A stretch of 64,000 nt of DNA. It comes from Ichthyophonus hoferi. Its lineage: Eukaryota > Opisthokonta > Ichthyosporea > Ichthyophonida > Ichthyophonidae. The translations under genes were made by a program, and so were the position numbers. Below the pieces are notes generated by a model that worked only from the letters and a program-made list of their open reading frames with translations, did no database searches and was not told the origin of the DNA. The DNA lies in contig NAOQ01000096.1 of NCBI GenBank assembly GCA_002751075.1, forward strand, positions 29,646 through 93,645, read 5' to 3'. Of the stretch, positions 26,328 to 38,803 are shown one piece after another (the stretch's first letter is position 1; the number at the start of each line of letters is the position of its first letter).

Positions 26328-26753
26328 ATGATTGGTCTTCGAGCTTTGGCTCTATTTAGCGCCGCTTTCGCGGTCGTGCATGCTCGCCCTGGACCTGAGC
26401 TGTTTGACGACGCTTCTCTGTCCCTAACTGATAGCCTTCAATCTGAAGCCACAAACCAGGCTGCGACTATATGCGTTTTCCTTAATGCCGAATGTACCAT
26501 CCCTGCTCCTATATCGAAACAATGCTTGGATACGACTTTTGATAAGTGCACGGTGATTGAGTCTCCCTTGGGGAAAATTTATGGCCGTTTTACTTATAGA
26601 AACAACATAGTTTACGTAGAGCGTCACCAAAATGCCGATTGTACACAGCCCGACCCAAATGTAAAGCCTGTTAGTGGCGCGCCAGGTTCATGTCTTGGTC
26701 CGGTTGGTTCATTCCAAACTATCAATGGATACGTAAGAGTTACCCTTAAATAA
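26328..26753 (+). CDS. Small secreted six-cysteine protein
   Basis: Intronless, 141 residues from the ATG at 26328. The frame is open further upstream but without an ATG. Residues 1-19 form a signal peptide ending in VVHA. A Ser/Leu/Asp-rich spacer (20-46) precedes six cysteines at 49, 56, 66, 74, 105 and 122: C-x6-C-x9-C-x7-C-x30-C-x16-C. This is nearly the spacing of the protein at 20029-20451, although other residues differ strongly. There is no hydrophobic C-terminus, so this one should be soluble and secreted rather than anchored. GC content is higher than the surroundings, as expected for a real coding region. Family and function are not recognised. Confidence 0.8.
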   Translation: MIGLRALALFSAAFAVVHARPGPELFDDASLSLTDSLQSEATNQAATICVFLNAECTIPAPISKQCLDTTFDKCTVIESPLGKIYGRFTYRNNIVYVERHQNADCTQPDPNVKPVSGAPGSCLGPVGSFQTINGYVRVTLK

Positions 26754-26759
26754 TACAAC

Positions 26760-28880
26760 TTAAAGCATGGACATATAGTTAATTTGTATATCTCTTTATA
26801 TAGTTGTAGTTATTTGTTATCACTAACTATTGTTGTTGCCTATGTTGTCTGATACAACAGTTGATGCAATCTATGGGTGTTAAATGTCAATTGAGGATGA
26901 TCCATAAAAATTGAACCAGCAAATGGTCGAGATTCAGCAACTATATAATGGGCTGTTTCAGATACTATGCTTTAAGTTTACACAACTCCTTGCTTTAGGC
27001 ACTCTATCTAACTCAAGTTCTGTTGACTTGCTGAATAATAAACTTATCTTAGCTTGTCTGTACTGCGCATATGCAAAGGAACACGTTTAAAACGCCTTTG
27101 AATTCGGTATTCCCCCTCCTTCTAAACAAATATAAATAACAGGAGCGCTACGGTCTACGTTTTATTCTCAACAAGAAGCAAGAAAAGTTATTCAGTTTGG
27201 CTTGCCCATTCATATGGATGACTGTGTCAAGTCAATCAGAATTAGTTGTTTAGTTCAGTATCACATTATATAACAGACCTGACAACAAATCTACTGTCAC
27301 TCACATCACTGATGTTTTTGTAGTGTAAGTGACCCAAAAAGGCTAACTTCTCTCCCTAGCGACACTGCAAAAACCTGCTTTGAAGGTGTTGGTTAGATAT
27401 GCAGAAGTTATATCGACACCTTAAACTGTAACTTGTACCATCTCTACTTTTGCTTCAAGCGTTACTTTGTTTTGCTCAACCTCTCGGTCAATTTTGAAAT
27501 AGTGGAGCCATTATCTTGTACTGCAAGGTATGGGAAAAAAAGAATAGAACCAATAATACCACTACATAGAACCAAATTCCTAATCCAATATCTCTAGCGC
27601 TTTAATATTGCTAATATAAAGCTAGATAGCGCAGAAGAAGGAGTCGACAAATGCTATTAGAATATAAATGATTAACTTAATGCCAATTGAACATTATGCT
27701 ATGTTGTCTTTGTTTTTGTGTTTTGGTTAACATTATTAAATTTGTAAATAGCTTTGACTTAGAGTTCAAAACAATCAACCCAACGCTAGTAACCAGTTTT
27801 AATTCAATTTGAATAACATAAATACAGATGCCATTTCCTCTAAGCTTAAAATTACGGAATTTATTTCTTTGCAAAAAAAAACAAGTAATGTTTGAGTTAT
27901 GGAATAATAATTACATATTAATACATTATTCCAACACACACAAGAAAGTATAACCTTATAAATTCAAACCTGGTTGTAAATATCATCCTTTTCTTAATAA
28001 AATAAACAAACTATCTGTCTTGAATTACACTATATACTAAACAATAGTATACTATACAATGTGACCTATTTTCCAACTGCAACTGCAAGTATGTGTGCCA
28101 AATTTAATAATGTGGAGACGATTGGAAATTAAGTATTTGATTGGTACTGATGTGATAATGAAAGCATATACGAGAGATAAATAACTCACAGGGCTGATTC
28201 AAAGACCTACATGCATCCCCCAATTACATTTAGGTACACCATACATACACATAACTTTCCACTTCAAACCTTAGTTAAAAACAATAACATAATTCACGGC
28301 TAGCTATTCCGTTCAATTAGTGCTACAAAACATGTCGAGCCTGTTACTTATACTACGGAAATTGGGGAGTTTCCCACTGGCATAGTTACTTTATGACACT
28401 AAGTTGAAAAATGTATAAGCTATTACAGTAACTCCTTATTTATTTATTTTTATCGGCATACAATATATTTTACTTAATTATTTTCTGCTATTAATTAAAT
28501 AGTAAAACTTATTCAACAAACTTACGTAGTATGATTTATTTTCAGATTAATTCTTGTATAAAATTTGATATTATAGGCATACAATTTAATTTAAATTATG
28601 ATTACGTGGCATGTTTAGAATTGCGTAAATTAGTCAGTGTGTATTTGAGGTGGGGCTTCCAGTTTAATATACCCTATAGTCCGCCACTTGATTTACTTCA
28701 TTGTCAGGGGAACAGCTTTAACTAAAGGCAGGGTATGTTTACCCTGTTTTTTCCCCATTTCTACAACCTATAGTTTCGGTTATGTCATTGGTGGCATTTT
28801 TAAAATTTAAAATTTACCATTTTACAGAAATTTTACACAGCCTTGCTCATCAAAGGAAAAATCAGCATGTCAGTGTCTAG
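26760..28880. other. AT-rich intergenic region
   Basis: No gene supported. Near 27130 there is another TATA-like AAATATAAATAAC followed by a 19-codon frame starting ATGGATGACTGT, which resembles the promoter layout of the two six-cysteine genes but has no continuing protein. It could be a decayed relative or a non-coding transcript. Confidence 0.45.
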
Positions 28881-28939
28881 GCCGTGTTAAAAGACACTAG
28901 TATTTTTCTCAATTGGCTGACCTTTACAATATAATATTC

Positions 28940-30130
28940 ATACTTGTTACAAGATTGTTAACTTCGATTGAACACGTAGTTCAAATTGATTTGTTAATAC
29001 ATAGTTTGCATGCACTTACATTAGAGCTAATTGACCATTCAAACAAGAAAATACTAATACCGACTAATCGAGATAGAATCAGACATTCCTAATGGGTCTC
29101 TGACCTTTCATGAGGAGTTGTATTAACCAATACGAAGATTTATAATTAATACCAGTTAAGTTATTAAACCTGACTATATCGGAGTTAGCTAAAAGTTAGC
29201 ACTGGCAGTAAAACTAAATATAAAAGGAAATAAGAGTCAATAATAAAGAATCCGCTCACACATACGCTGTAACAATATAACAATAGAAAAAATACGAAGG
29301 CACTCGTAAAACACACAAAGCTTTGTATTTAATTGTATGCCTATAATATTCACATCATTATTATGATGTCTATTCCACTATTGGTGCACACATACAATAA
29401 TCAGTATGTAGATCTTTCGCTTGTGCAGAAGTCAGAGAACTGCCTACTAGCATTAAATGGTGAAAAAAGTCAATATTCATGTTGTAATATAGCACTCCTT
29501 ACTTATCGGTTTTATTGTATTATTTCCACATTAGCACCTGTTGCAAAATTATTAACTCTGAATGAACACATAGTTCAAATTGATTTTGTCGATTACATAG
29601 CATAATGTGCAAGCACTTACATTAGCAAATCGGCTAATGTGTCATTCAGATAGGAAAATAGTGGTATAATCTTATCGAGATAAAATCAGACATTCCTAAT
29701 GTCTCTCCGTTAGCTTGAATGAAGTATATTAAACAAACTAATACCCGCTGTAAAACAAAGTATTAAAAAAACAAAAATTAATAATAAACCTCCCGCTCAT
29801 AAATATATGAAAAAACAAGTGAAAACATACAACCTGCTTATAGTTACGCGGTATCAATAGCAAAATGCAAAGTTCTCGTAAACGCACACAAAAATACTTT
29901 GCTTTTAATTATATTTATATATGTAATAACCACATCGTTATTGTAATGCTTAATCCACCATTGACTCTCTTATATAATAATCAGTGTCTAAATCTCTCGC
30001 TCGTTCAGAGCTTACAGGACTGCTTATTAACATTAAATAGTAAAGATAGTTATTATTTGCATAGTAATATATCATATATCACCCCTTCCTTACTGATTAA
30101 TCTCATTGTGCAATTTCTGCATTCGCACCC
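28940..30130 (+). repeat. Tandem duplication of a dispersed repeat (family B), about 590-bp period
   Basis: A unit starting near 28943 (CTTGTTACAAGATTGTTAAC) is repeated from about 29537 (CCTGTTGCAAAATTATTAAC) with the same order of blocks. Short frames at 29333-29605 and 29865-30164 align with each other, so coding-looking remnants are duplicated too. Related pieces occur near 50760-51230, 51250-51545 and 62490-62960. It is a broken mobile-element remnant of unassigned class. Confidence 0.65.
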
Positions 30131-30670
30131 AAGCGCATCAAAGCATTTATTCTTTCTGAATTAGAACTGAAATATAACTACTACAGCCAGTTATCTAGAG
30201 AGTTGGTATATGAGCCCTCTATGGAGCCTCTATCTCAGCAACTAAGCCTTAAAGACAGATCCAATCAAATGACTATTATTAACACTGGTGCAGCAATATT
30301 AACTGCTACCAGTTATTTAATAGGAGACCCTGACAGCAGTAGACAAATTAATAAAAAATGTTACAGTTTATGATAGCACCTAAGCAAATAAAAGCATCAA
30401 TTTTCTTTGAATTAGAACAGAGGTATAATTATTACAGCCAGTTACCTAGAGAGTCGGTATATGGACCTTCTATAGAACCTAACATATCAACCAACCCTTA
30501 AGAACGGATCAGATCAAGTGACTTTACTACCGCTGGCCAAGTGAAATTAACTACTATAAACAATACAATTGGAGATTTCAAAAGCTGTGGATAAGTTGCT
30601 AGAACTCCCACAGATTCTGAAAAAACTTTATGTACTACCTGAATACATGAAAGCAAATCAAATTCAAATG
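30080..30670 (+). repeat. Family B, distal part, two adjacent copies
   Basis: Two copies of about 290 bp (30080-30360 and 30370-30670) share blocks such as CAGTTACCTAGAGAG and GATAAGTTGCTAGAACT-like sequence. Related copies lie at 51250-51545, 56250-56750 and 62880-62960, with a reversed one near 39404-39600. All are decayed. Confidence 0.6.
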
Positions 30671-30922
30671 AAACAAGATAGTGTGGTGTCAAACATAAAA
30701 AGTATTTTTTTTTTTTTTTTTGAATAACCATTCTTAAAATTGTATAGAGAATGTACACTTAGGTAGAAATGTGATAAACTGTCCAAAATTAATATGAGGT
30801 ATGCTCCTTGCCTGTGCCTTATATCAATGTCTTCTTGAAGGAATACTGACTGAAGAGGGGTCTAACGTTTACCCTTACATACAGTTACTAGAGATTTTCT
30901 AAGACAAATTTTTATTATTGTC

Positions 30923-32643
30923 CTAATTTTTGTCGTTAGATGAAAAATTGTTATCTAAAAATGTTTCAGATACTGACTCGCTATCAATAGAGGATAATTC
31001 CTCTTGGCTACTTATAGGCGTTGAGTTTTCGAAAGAAGAAGGAGGGTCGCAGAATATAGTTGATTTCCTGCTCGGGACGGCCATACAGTTTGAAGTCTTG
31101 CTTGATTTATTTGTATTGGTAAAAAGAATAACGTTAGTTTTATTTCCTATTCTGCCGGACCTAAGGATGATCTTGGGTGTTAAAGCAAGAGTGTGTTTAG
31201 AATTCTTTCTGTTTAAAGATTCCTGTCATAACAAAAAGTGAAACAATAACAATTCTCAAACTGAAATTTTTAAAAAATTATTTATAATTTTTTTGGTTCT
31301 GGATTGGATAATGGATTGAATTGGTGTTATATAGTTTCTACCTTTCAGTGAGCTAGATATGGTCTTAACAACAACTTAATTAAGCAATTATGCTTAAATA
31401 CCCGTGCAGAGATGTTCGCCGCATTTGGATCTATTGGCAAAATACGACTGAGCCTCGGACCAATAGGTACTCTAATCTAATTATACCAAGCTAAAATCTA
31501 TCGGATAAAATATCTATTTATAAGGGTTGTGCTGGTAATTGTCCAATGAACTTGAACTCTTAAGTATTACAGGGTATTTCGGAAATATATTGAAAGATTT
31601 CGGAAATGGGTGGAGGGGTTTTAGAAATATATGAAAAGATTTTGGAAAAACATAAAAAAAATAATAACAAAAAAAAAATAGACAAATCCTAAAAATATTT
31701 TTTGTTTTTTTTTTAAAAAAAAAATTAAACAACAAGAATAGAAGATACAGTAAATTACAATACTTAATTCAAAACCATTGATCTCCTGCGTTAGTGCCCG
31801 CCATCTTAAAACGTACAATTTGAGTGGCATATTATATAGTTATAGTTACAAGACCTCTGGCATTGGTTGGTTTAATTTTCATCAATTATCTTAGATTGTC
31901 CTTTAACATGGCTATTTTCCCTGACTACATTTGTAATAATAACTGCTAATTATACTATGACTATAGCTATATAAAGAAATATTTTAATTACTTAAATATT
32001 CATATTTTAAAACTCCCCCTTGGCCTAGACAGATTATTTCACCTAGGGCATAAGAAACATGAAAATGGAATATAAAAAGAACCTTAACTTGGTGAAGACT
32101 TAGCTATAGGCTTGTCGCTCACTAAATGAACCAGATAATTTCTGAAAGCATTCAGAAGTAATTGTGACATGGAACCTAATGTAAAAAAAAAACGGAAGAC
32201 AGTTCACCAAACTGTATGTTAAATGTTCCTGCTCGTTCTGGCTCTGGTCCTAGCTCTGGCTCTAGCATTTGGCGGCTGGTGACTGAGATGATATGTGGGT
32301 GCTGCCCAGTTGTTTTGCACATTATATAGTGTCACTTTGAAGCAGGAAAAGTTTATGGTTCAAATACAGATTTGAGCACAGTGAATAAATGTTTTGAAAT
32401 CTATGCTGTTAGTTGCGGATTTAGTTTTATTATCTACAGATACAGCATTTCCGTTTTCTGCTTCACATGAACTAATTTAAAAGTCTTTCGAAAGGTTTCT
32501 TGACGTTTCCTCTTCGCTAGTATCGGAAAAGAAATGTACCCTTTGTTTGGTTTTGCCTACAAATTCAAATTTTGTTGCAGAAGCAATGGCAGTATTTGTT
32601 TTTTCACGTAGTTCTGTAGGAGTAGATATATCTCTTCTCTTTA
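30923..32643 (-). CDS. Candidate exons of an unrecognised gene
   Basis: Three minus-strand pieces. (1) 32643-32477 follows a good acceptor and reads 54 codons to a stop, including SATKFEFVGKTKQRVHFF and SDTSEEETSRN. (2) 31471-31402 reads VPIGPRLSRILPIDPNAA and has a GT donor (CGG then GTATTT). (3) 31222-30923 follows the acceptor TTTTTGTTATGACAG and reads 100 codons to a TAG, ending in a Ser/Glu-rich tail. Pieces 2 and 3 join in phase. Piece 1 would have to end before its stop to join them, or it is a separate terminal exon. A plus-strand frame also covers 30930-31241. No family was recognised. Confidence 0.35.
31573..31645 (+). repeat. Short tandem repeat, 21-bp units
   Basis: Three to four units of the form AAATATATTGAAAGATTTCGG with scattered changes. 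Confidence 0.6.
31705..31724. repeat. T(10)A(10) palindrome
   Basis: Perfect 20-bp T/A palindrome in intergenic DNA. Confidence 0.9.
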
Positions 32644-33289
32644 CTGTTATAACTACTTTTTATAACGGATAAAAATTTGTAAGTTACTTTATTGTGCAAC
32701 ACTATAAAATCAGGATCCAGACCAAGTCTATGCTTAGTTTTTATATAGGTGTTGGTTGAGGTCAATTCCAGTTAACCTGGCAATAAGCCTCTAAGCTGAG
32801 CATGCTATTGAATAGTTACTCAATCTAATTGTTATTTAAAATTTTGTGAGCAATGTTTGTCCAATTTATTATGTAAATATAATACTATGTATCTCGCAAG
32901 TATAATCAATTACTGTGTATTATTAAAATACAAATAACCAATACTATCTAAAAACCAAGGTAAATTTACGTACTAGAATGCAATAAACACCTATTCCTAA
33001 TTCAATCCAATCAGTGATATCATGCAAGTAATTAATAATCATTAATTAATATCTAACTCTTAATTACCGATTGAAACTACATTCCCAATACTACTAAATG
33101 TTTAGACGTACAATACTACATAAGCAATAAATATTTTTGTACAAAACTTTAGGGAGTATTGCCTTAACACTTATAGGGGCTGAAATACTTCAGCACTCCC
33201 ACTACATCCCCACATAGCTGTGAGGAAGTTACTTATTCATCAAGGGTTAGTTGCTGGCGGGTATTTATAAATTGATTAAGGGCTAAATC

Positions 33290-34770
33290 CTAGGTGAGGA
33301 TATCTGCATTTTGGTCATGAGTTGAGATCAAGTTGATGTCTATATTTTTGTTCTTAATGACTTCCTTGTGTAGTGGTACTTGATACATATATATTTGGTG
33401 TTCTTGGTGATCCCATTGTTTTCCGAAATTCGTATTGTTAATTGGTTGTCCTTATAGACAGGCACTGCACCTGTCTCAGTATCAACAGTTTCTAACACTA
33501 GAAATTTATAAAATCTCATGAACTGCTGCAGCAAGTGTGATATGCAAGGCTTCTGTGCCTGATGATGCTACCATTGGCTGTTTTCTGCTAAACCCTGACA
33601 CTGGTGTGTTATTTAGAAAGAGTATACACCCTATTATTGACTTGCTGGTAGTCCTATCTCCTGTAAATTCTGCATTTACATAAGCCTTTAACTATAAGGG
33701 AGATTTGTTATTAACCAGTATTATGTCCGGGAAGGTGTTGAGGTATGCCATTGCATGAGGTGCCATCTTCCAATGAGATTAAGATATATTGAATGCAAAA
33801 CGCCCTAGGTAGCTGACGGCAAAGGCTATTTCTGGCCTAGTTAATCGAGATATCTATAAAAGGCAACCTATTACTTTTTGGTATGCTCCAATGTTCCACC
33901 TTGGGGTTGACTCTGTGTCCTTGTCTAGGTCTGACACATGATTTGGAAAGATTGAGGACATGGTTTGCTTGACACCTTCCCTGTCGTAGGACCTAAACAT
34001 TCCCTGGATGTACCCCTTATGAGGTAAGTGTATATGGGCCCTTGACTATCCTTCCGAATTTGATATCCCAAGTACTCAACTGGGAATTCCATCTCCTTGG
34101 TTTCAAATTATTTCTTCATGTTGTCAATTAACCTTTGTGTAGCAGCATTTTTGGCATAAACAGTTAACATGTCCACCACGTAGACACATATGGCCAGAAA
34201 ATATGATGTGCCATGAGATACAAATAGGCACGGGTTAATGTTAGTCAGGGAAAGGCACCGTGTAGTCAAGAATGCAGCTAAGATACACTGCTAGAGACCG
34301 ATACATATTATTTTAGCCCATATAATGATTTTTGAAGCTTGCACACTCCATGTGGGAAGTCAGAGTCTTCAAAGCCTTCTGGTTGATGCATGCAGATATT
34401 TTCTTCCAATTTACCGTTTACATAGTCGCCTGCTATATCCAGTTGTGCAACCTCAAAGGCCCTTGGTACAGCTAGAGCTTGTAGATGTTGTATGGTTGTC
34501 AAGGAGAAAACTGGGAAATCTATGTCAAATAGTCTATATTTTCCCGTTGTCAGTTCCCCAGCACTAGGAGTATTGCCTTGTATTTAGTGATATTCCCTTA
34601 GCTGTCTCTCTTTATACTGAAAACCTACAATGGTTTTGGCAATAGTTCCCCTTTTGGTTTATTCACAATTCTCTTTGTGGAGTTGTCTGACAGAAGTTTC
34701 CTTTCCTGTTGTATACCAGCCTCCTATTGTGACCATTGGGGGGAGGCCATGGCTGCACGGACTGACTTAG
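33290..34770 (-). mobile_element. Ty1/copia-type LTR retrotransposon fossil
   Basis: On the minus strand the reverse-transcriptase region (about 34770-33700) and then the RNase H end of a copia-type polyprotein (about 33700-33290) can be recognised, for example the DIAGDYVNGKLEENICMHQP block typical of copia reverse transcriptases. No upstream gag or integrase region and no pair of terminal repeats could be identified, so it is a truncated remnant. It is clearly broken, with several breaks, and is old. Confidence 0.8.
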
Positions 34771-34779
34771 GTATGGCTT

Positions 34780-35527
34780 AGCTATATAAATTGGCTTCAG
34801 TTGCTGAGCAAGCTGCAGTGTTGAGATAAGCTCTAGTTTGTTGTTATATTACGCTAGTAACTAGAATTCTTTATTGTTTACTTAGTTGAATTACTAATCT
34901 AGTTTAACCATTATTGGTTGTATGTAGAAATATACCATATAGGGCTAGCCTTATTGGGAAGTATTAAAACGTTAGATCTAATGAGTAGTATTTACTAAAT
35001 AGAGTGGTAATATAATATAATATAATATAATATATACATTATAAAGAAGAACTACAATAAAACTCTATGGGTCATTCTGATTGGTTGGCTAGTGCAGATA
35101 TACATGGGGTTATCCAACCATCAATATATACCAAGTAAGAAAACTATAATACAACGACTTAAATCAACATAATTTTTTAAGTTTAATTTTTTTAAATATA
35201 ATTTGGAACAATTCAAATAAGGCAGTAAGATTTTATAGATAAATCAACTAATCAAATAGTAATATTATTATTATTCCAATGTATTAAATTGCTTGTAGCA
35301 ATTCCGTTAACTATCCATATATATTAAAAAATAACATAGGCCGTTACAAATAAAGCAATAAGATGTAATATACCAATTAAATGCCATAATGACCCCAATC
35401 AACATAATTATAGAATTAAAAATTCATCAAACTATAACCTGAGCCAATACAAATAAAGCAGTAAAATTTAATAGACTAATCAAATAACCACATTATAATT
35501 CCAATGTACTAATTAAAGCCATGCCGC
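34780..35527. other. Intergenic region 3' of GFER
   Basis: AT-rich, with a TATAA pentamer run at about 35008-35035. No gene seen. Confidence 0.5.
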
Positions 35528-37550
35528 TCAGTCACACGAGCCGTCCTCGGGACCATCTCTCCATCTTTCATTGGTCTGCATAAATGGAATGGTATTATAA
35601 TTGGTGGACATAACAAAAAGAATAAAAAGCATCTTTCCGGACATCTATTTGGACAACAGCACATGACGGTACTAGCATGCATTGGATTAGAGCTTTTATA
35701 GATATTGCATAAAGATCATAAAATACAATAGACATTTGACTTAGCTTACCTTTTTGACTACATAATAGTCATTTTCAATTATCAATAAATTATTATTGGT
35801 TATATATAATATTATGTATAGGAATATAATACATGGCTTTATATACATTTATGGGTATAGTATGATATGAGATAAGGTAATATAATGAAATACAGTACAG
35901 CGCAATACAATACAATCCACTAGAATACAAGACCATACAATATCATACAATACAATACAATACAATAAAATACACGACACTACAATACAACTCATAAAAT
36001 AACATGACCCACATCCTATCACATACCCGACTGCAATCAAATTCCTCTTTCCCTAAATAGCGATTAACTTCATTGTGCAATTGGCACACCCACTGAGATA
36101 AAGATTGTTGAGATTGGACTGCTGGAGGTCTCCTTTCCTATGGACCAATAGAATGTTAATATTAAGATTTAATTGTCTGGTTAATTGGCTACGGCTTAAT
36201 GCTAATATATATATGTTTTTCTACGATATATGTATGTATGCATATATGTATATATGTGTGTAACAGTGTTACAATGAAGTATAGAGTATATTTATAACTA
36301 TACATATATATACATATGCACATATACAGCCATATACCTATAAACTTACCAAAGATGCCCTTAAATGTGTAGAGCAATCATCACATGGATAGAATCTAGA
36401 GAGAATAGACATAAACTGTGACATATCTTGTTGTTGTTTTGTGGTAGGTTGGTCTGGACTGTATGGTGTATAGGTGTATAGGTTAGACAATAGATATTGT
36501 GATACAATAGGTTATGGTATGGAATAGTATGATATGGTTGAAAAGGTATATTATGCTTAAACCCATACGTATATATATATATTACAGTTAAAAATTATCC
36601 CCAAAGCTACCCCTTGGCATTTCGACTGTAGTAAAAATTACAAACCAATGAGAATTTAATTTCAAGTTTAAAAAATAGTATGATACCCAAATATATGTGT
36701 AGGTTGCATATATATTTCTATTGTCAAACTCCTATTTTGTTATACCTATTAAAAATTTTAAATACTATTTAGTTTCATATGGTAGGAGCATAGAATCCAT
36801 TAGAATATATTAGATATTAAATATAGATTGTGTGCAGAATAAAATAAAAATACACACCTATAGCATTACAGGTTTAAAATTAATAAAAATGTAAATGTAT
36901 ACAAGGAAATGAAGATCAAAAAATCACAAATAGGAATATATAGTACATTTTAATATATTACATTACATAAAATTATCCTACATCACCCTCTCCTACATTA
37001 TACTATACCACACCTCTATTCTGTTCTATCCTACCCTATCTTATTCTATATTGTCCTACCTGATCCTATACAATACTCACTAATATGCAGCCATAGTATG
37101 CAATAGTGTCCATGAATGTCGACCAATCTTAGCTTTATCCGGTGGACATTCGGATGATACGATTGGTGGGGTTGGCATTATATTAGGGGTAATAACCACA
37201 TTTGGCTTCTCTTGAGGAGATATTATTGGTTCCGCGGGAGACTGTTCTTTTGCCTGTCAAATCAAAATAAATATTTATTTTCATTATATTATATTATATA
37301 TTATATTATATTATATCGTACTATATTATACTGTATCAGACAATAGTATACTATACTACAACGTACTCTCCCTCCCTTACCCTACGTTACCCTATTTTAC
37401 TCCCCACAACCCTACCTTATTCTCTTTTGGCATATATTTCTCTGCCTGTTGCCTAGCCCATCCCCTAAAATCAGTACAAGCTCTACACGGCTTCTTTGTA
37501 TTTTCATGGGTTGTCGCTTGTGGCCCATCCATTGATTGGTCATGGGGCAT
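35528..37550 (-). CDS. GFER: Erv1/ALR FAD-linked sulfhydryl oxidase
   Basis: Five minus-strand exons: 37550-37416, 37253-37081, 36458-36350, 36137-36027 and 35575-35528. Phases agree, giving 191 residues (human ALR has 205). This flavoenzyme reoxidises Mia40/CHCHD4 in the mitochondrial intermembrane space and passes electrons to cytochrome c or oxygen. Visible features: the N-terminal shuttle pair C22-R-A-C25; a Pro-rich linker (46-80); the FAD-domain start CPPDKAKIGRHSW (81-93); the active-site YPC128-DD-C131; the structural pair C157 and C174 around CQLHNEVNRYLGKEEFDC; and the end RWRDGPEDGSCD, in which C190 corresponds to the partner of C81 in the dimer of the human enzyme. All expected cysteines are present. 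Assignment is by direct resemblance to human ALR. No obvious cleavable mitochondrial presequence was seen, as expected for Mia40-dependent import. Confidence 0.95.
35879..35995 (+). repeat. ATACA pentanucleotide tract
   Basis: Long run of ACAAT/ATACA-type pentamers, in the last intron of GFER. It produces Cys/Ile/Leu-rich spurious frames on the minus strand. Confidence 0.85.
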
Positions 37551-38238
37551 GATCTTATCTCTTGTCTATGCATATATTTATGTTTGTATATATTATAGTA
37601 AGTATGGTGGTATGATTGTATGATTGTATGATAATATATATGTATAGGTGTATGTATATACGTATGTACGTAAGATAAGTGAACACATTTTTATAATATA
37701 ATAAAAAATTGTTTTAATAGAATTTTTTTTTAAAATAAAAATAAAAAAACGGAAAAACACAAGCCAATACAATAGAATGTATTATATATATTGTACTGTA
37801 CTGCATTTTATTTTATTTTATTGTATTATGTTATATTCTCTTGTATTATACCATGCTCATATAACTATATCCTTCATTGCGTCGGTAATTATTAAGTATA
37901 TAAATAAATACATATTATATTATGTTATATTATACTATAATAAAACAAGATATACCACGAAATACCATGATGCAGGAAGACACAGGCTGGGTTAAGTCTT
38001 TCCAGAAGACAGTAATGAAACTGAATGCTTAGACATTTTTCTATTCATGGTTATACCCATTGCTATTCCAATCAATGCTTTCCCTTCCCATACAGAAACA
38101 TACACCTACACTTCACATCCACATCTATATATAAACCTACACGTACACATGCAACCTACCTAACGATCAAGTTTTATTGCATATAGGGAATGAAATTATA
38201 AGTCAATCAAGGACACTACCTCACTATTTGCAAACACT

Positions 38239-38443
38239 ATATATATATATATATATATTATAATGCAATATAATATAATATAATATATTATGTGCGGGAA
38301 TAATAAACAATGCAAACAAGTTGGGGTTTTGTGTAAAAATTAATTAATTAATTGATTAACTAATGAGATGGGCTAAATCATTAATGCAGATTTTTCTTGA
38401 TTGCATTTGCTGTTTTTATTTCGATAAATACATGTATGTGTAT
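38239..38443 (+). repeat. Left flank of gap, identical to right flank
   Basis: 205 bp ending at the N run. The same 205 bp appears with no visible difference at 38804-39008 on the other side of the gap. This is most simply an assembly artefact, with a contig end duplicated across the gap, though a true recent tandem duplication is possible. Confidence 0.85.
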
Positions 38444-38803
38444 NNNNNNNNNNNNNNNNNNNNNNNNNNNNNNNNNNNNNNNNNNNNNNNNNNNNNNNNN
38501 NNNNNNNNNNNNNNNNNNNNNNNNNNNNNNNNNNNNNNNNNNNNNNNNNNNNNNNNNNNNNNNNNNNNNNNNNNNNNNNNNNNNNNNNNNNNNNNNNNNN
38601 NNNNNNNNNNNNNNNNNNNNNNNNNNNNNNNNNNNNNNNNNNNNNNNNNNNNNNNNNNNNNNNNNNNNNNNNNNNNNNNNNNNNNNNNNNNNNNNNNNNN
38701 NNNNNNNNNNNNNNNNNNNNNNNNNNNNNNNNNNNNNNNNNNNNNNNNNNNNNNNNNNNNNNNNNNNNNNNNNNNNNNNNNNNNNNNNNNNNNNNNNNNN
38801 NNN
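38444..38803. other. Assembly gap (360 N)
   Basis: Run of N. Open frames spanning it are meaningless. Confidence 0.95.
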
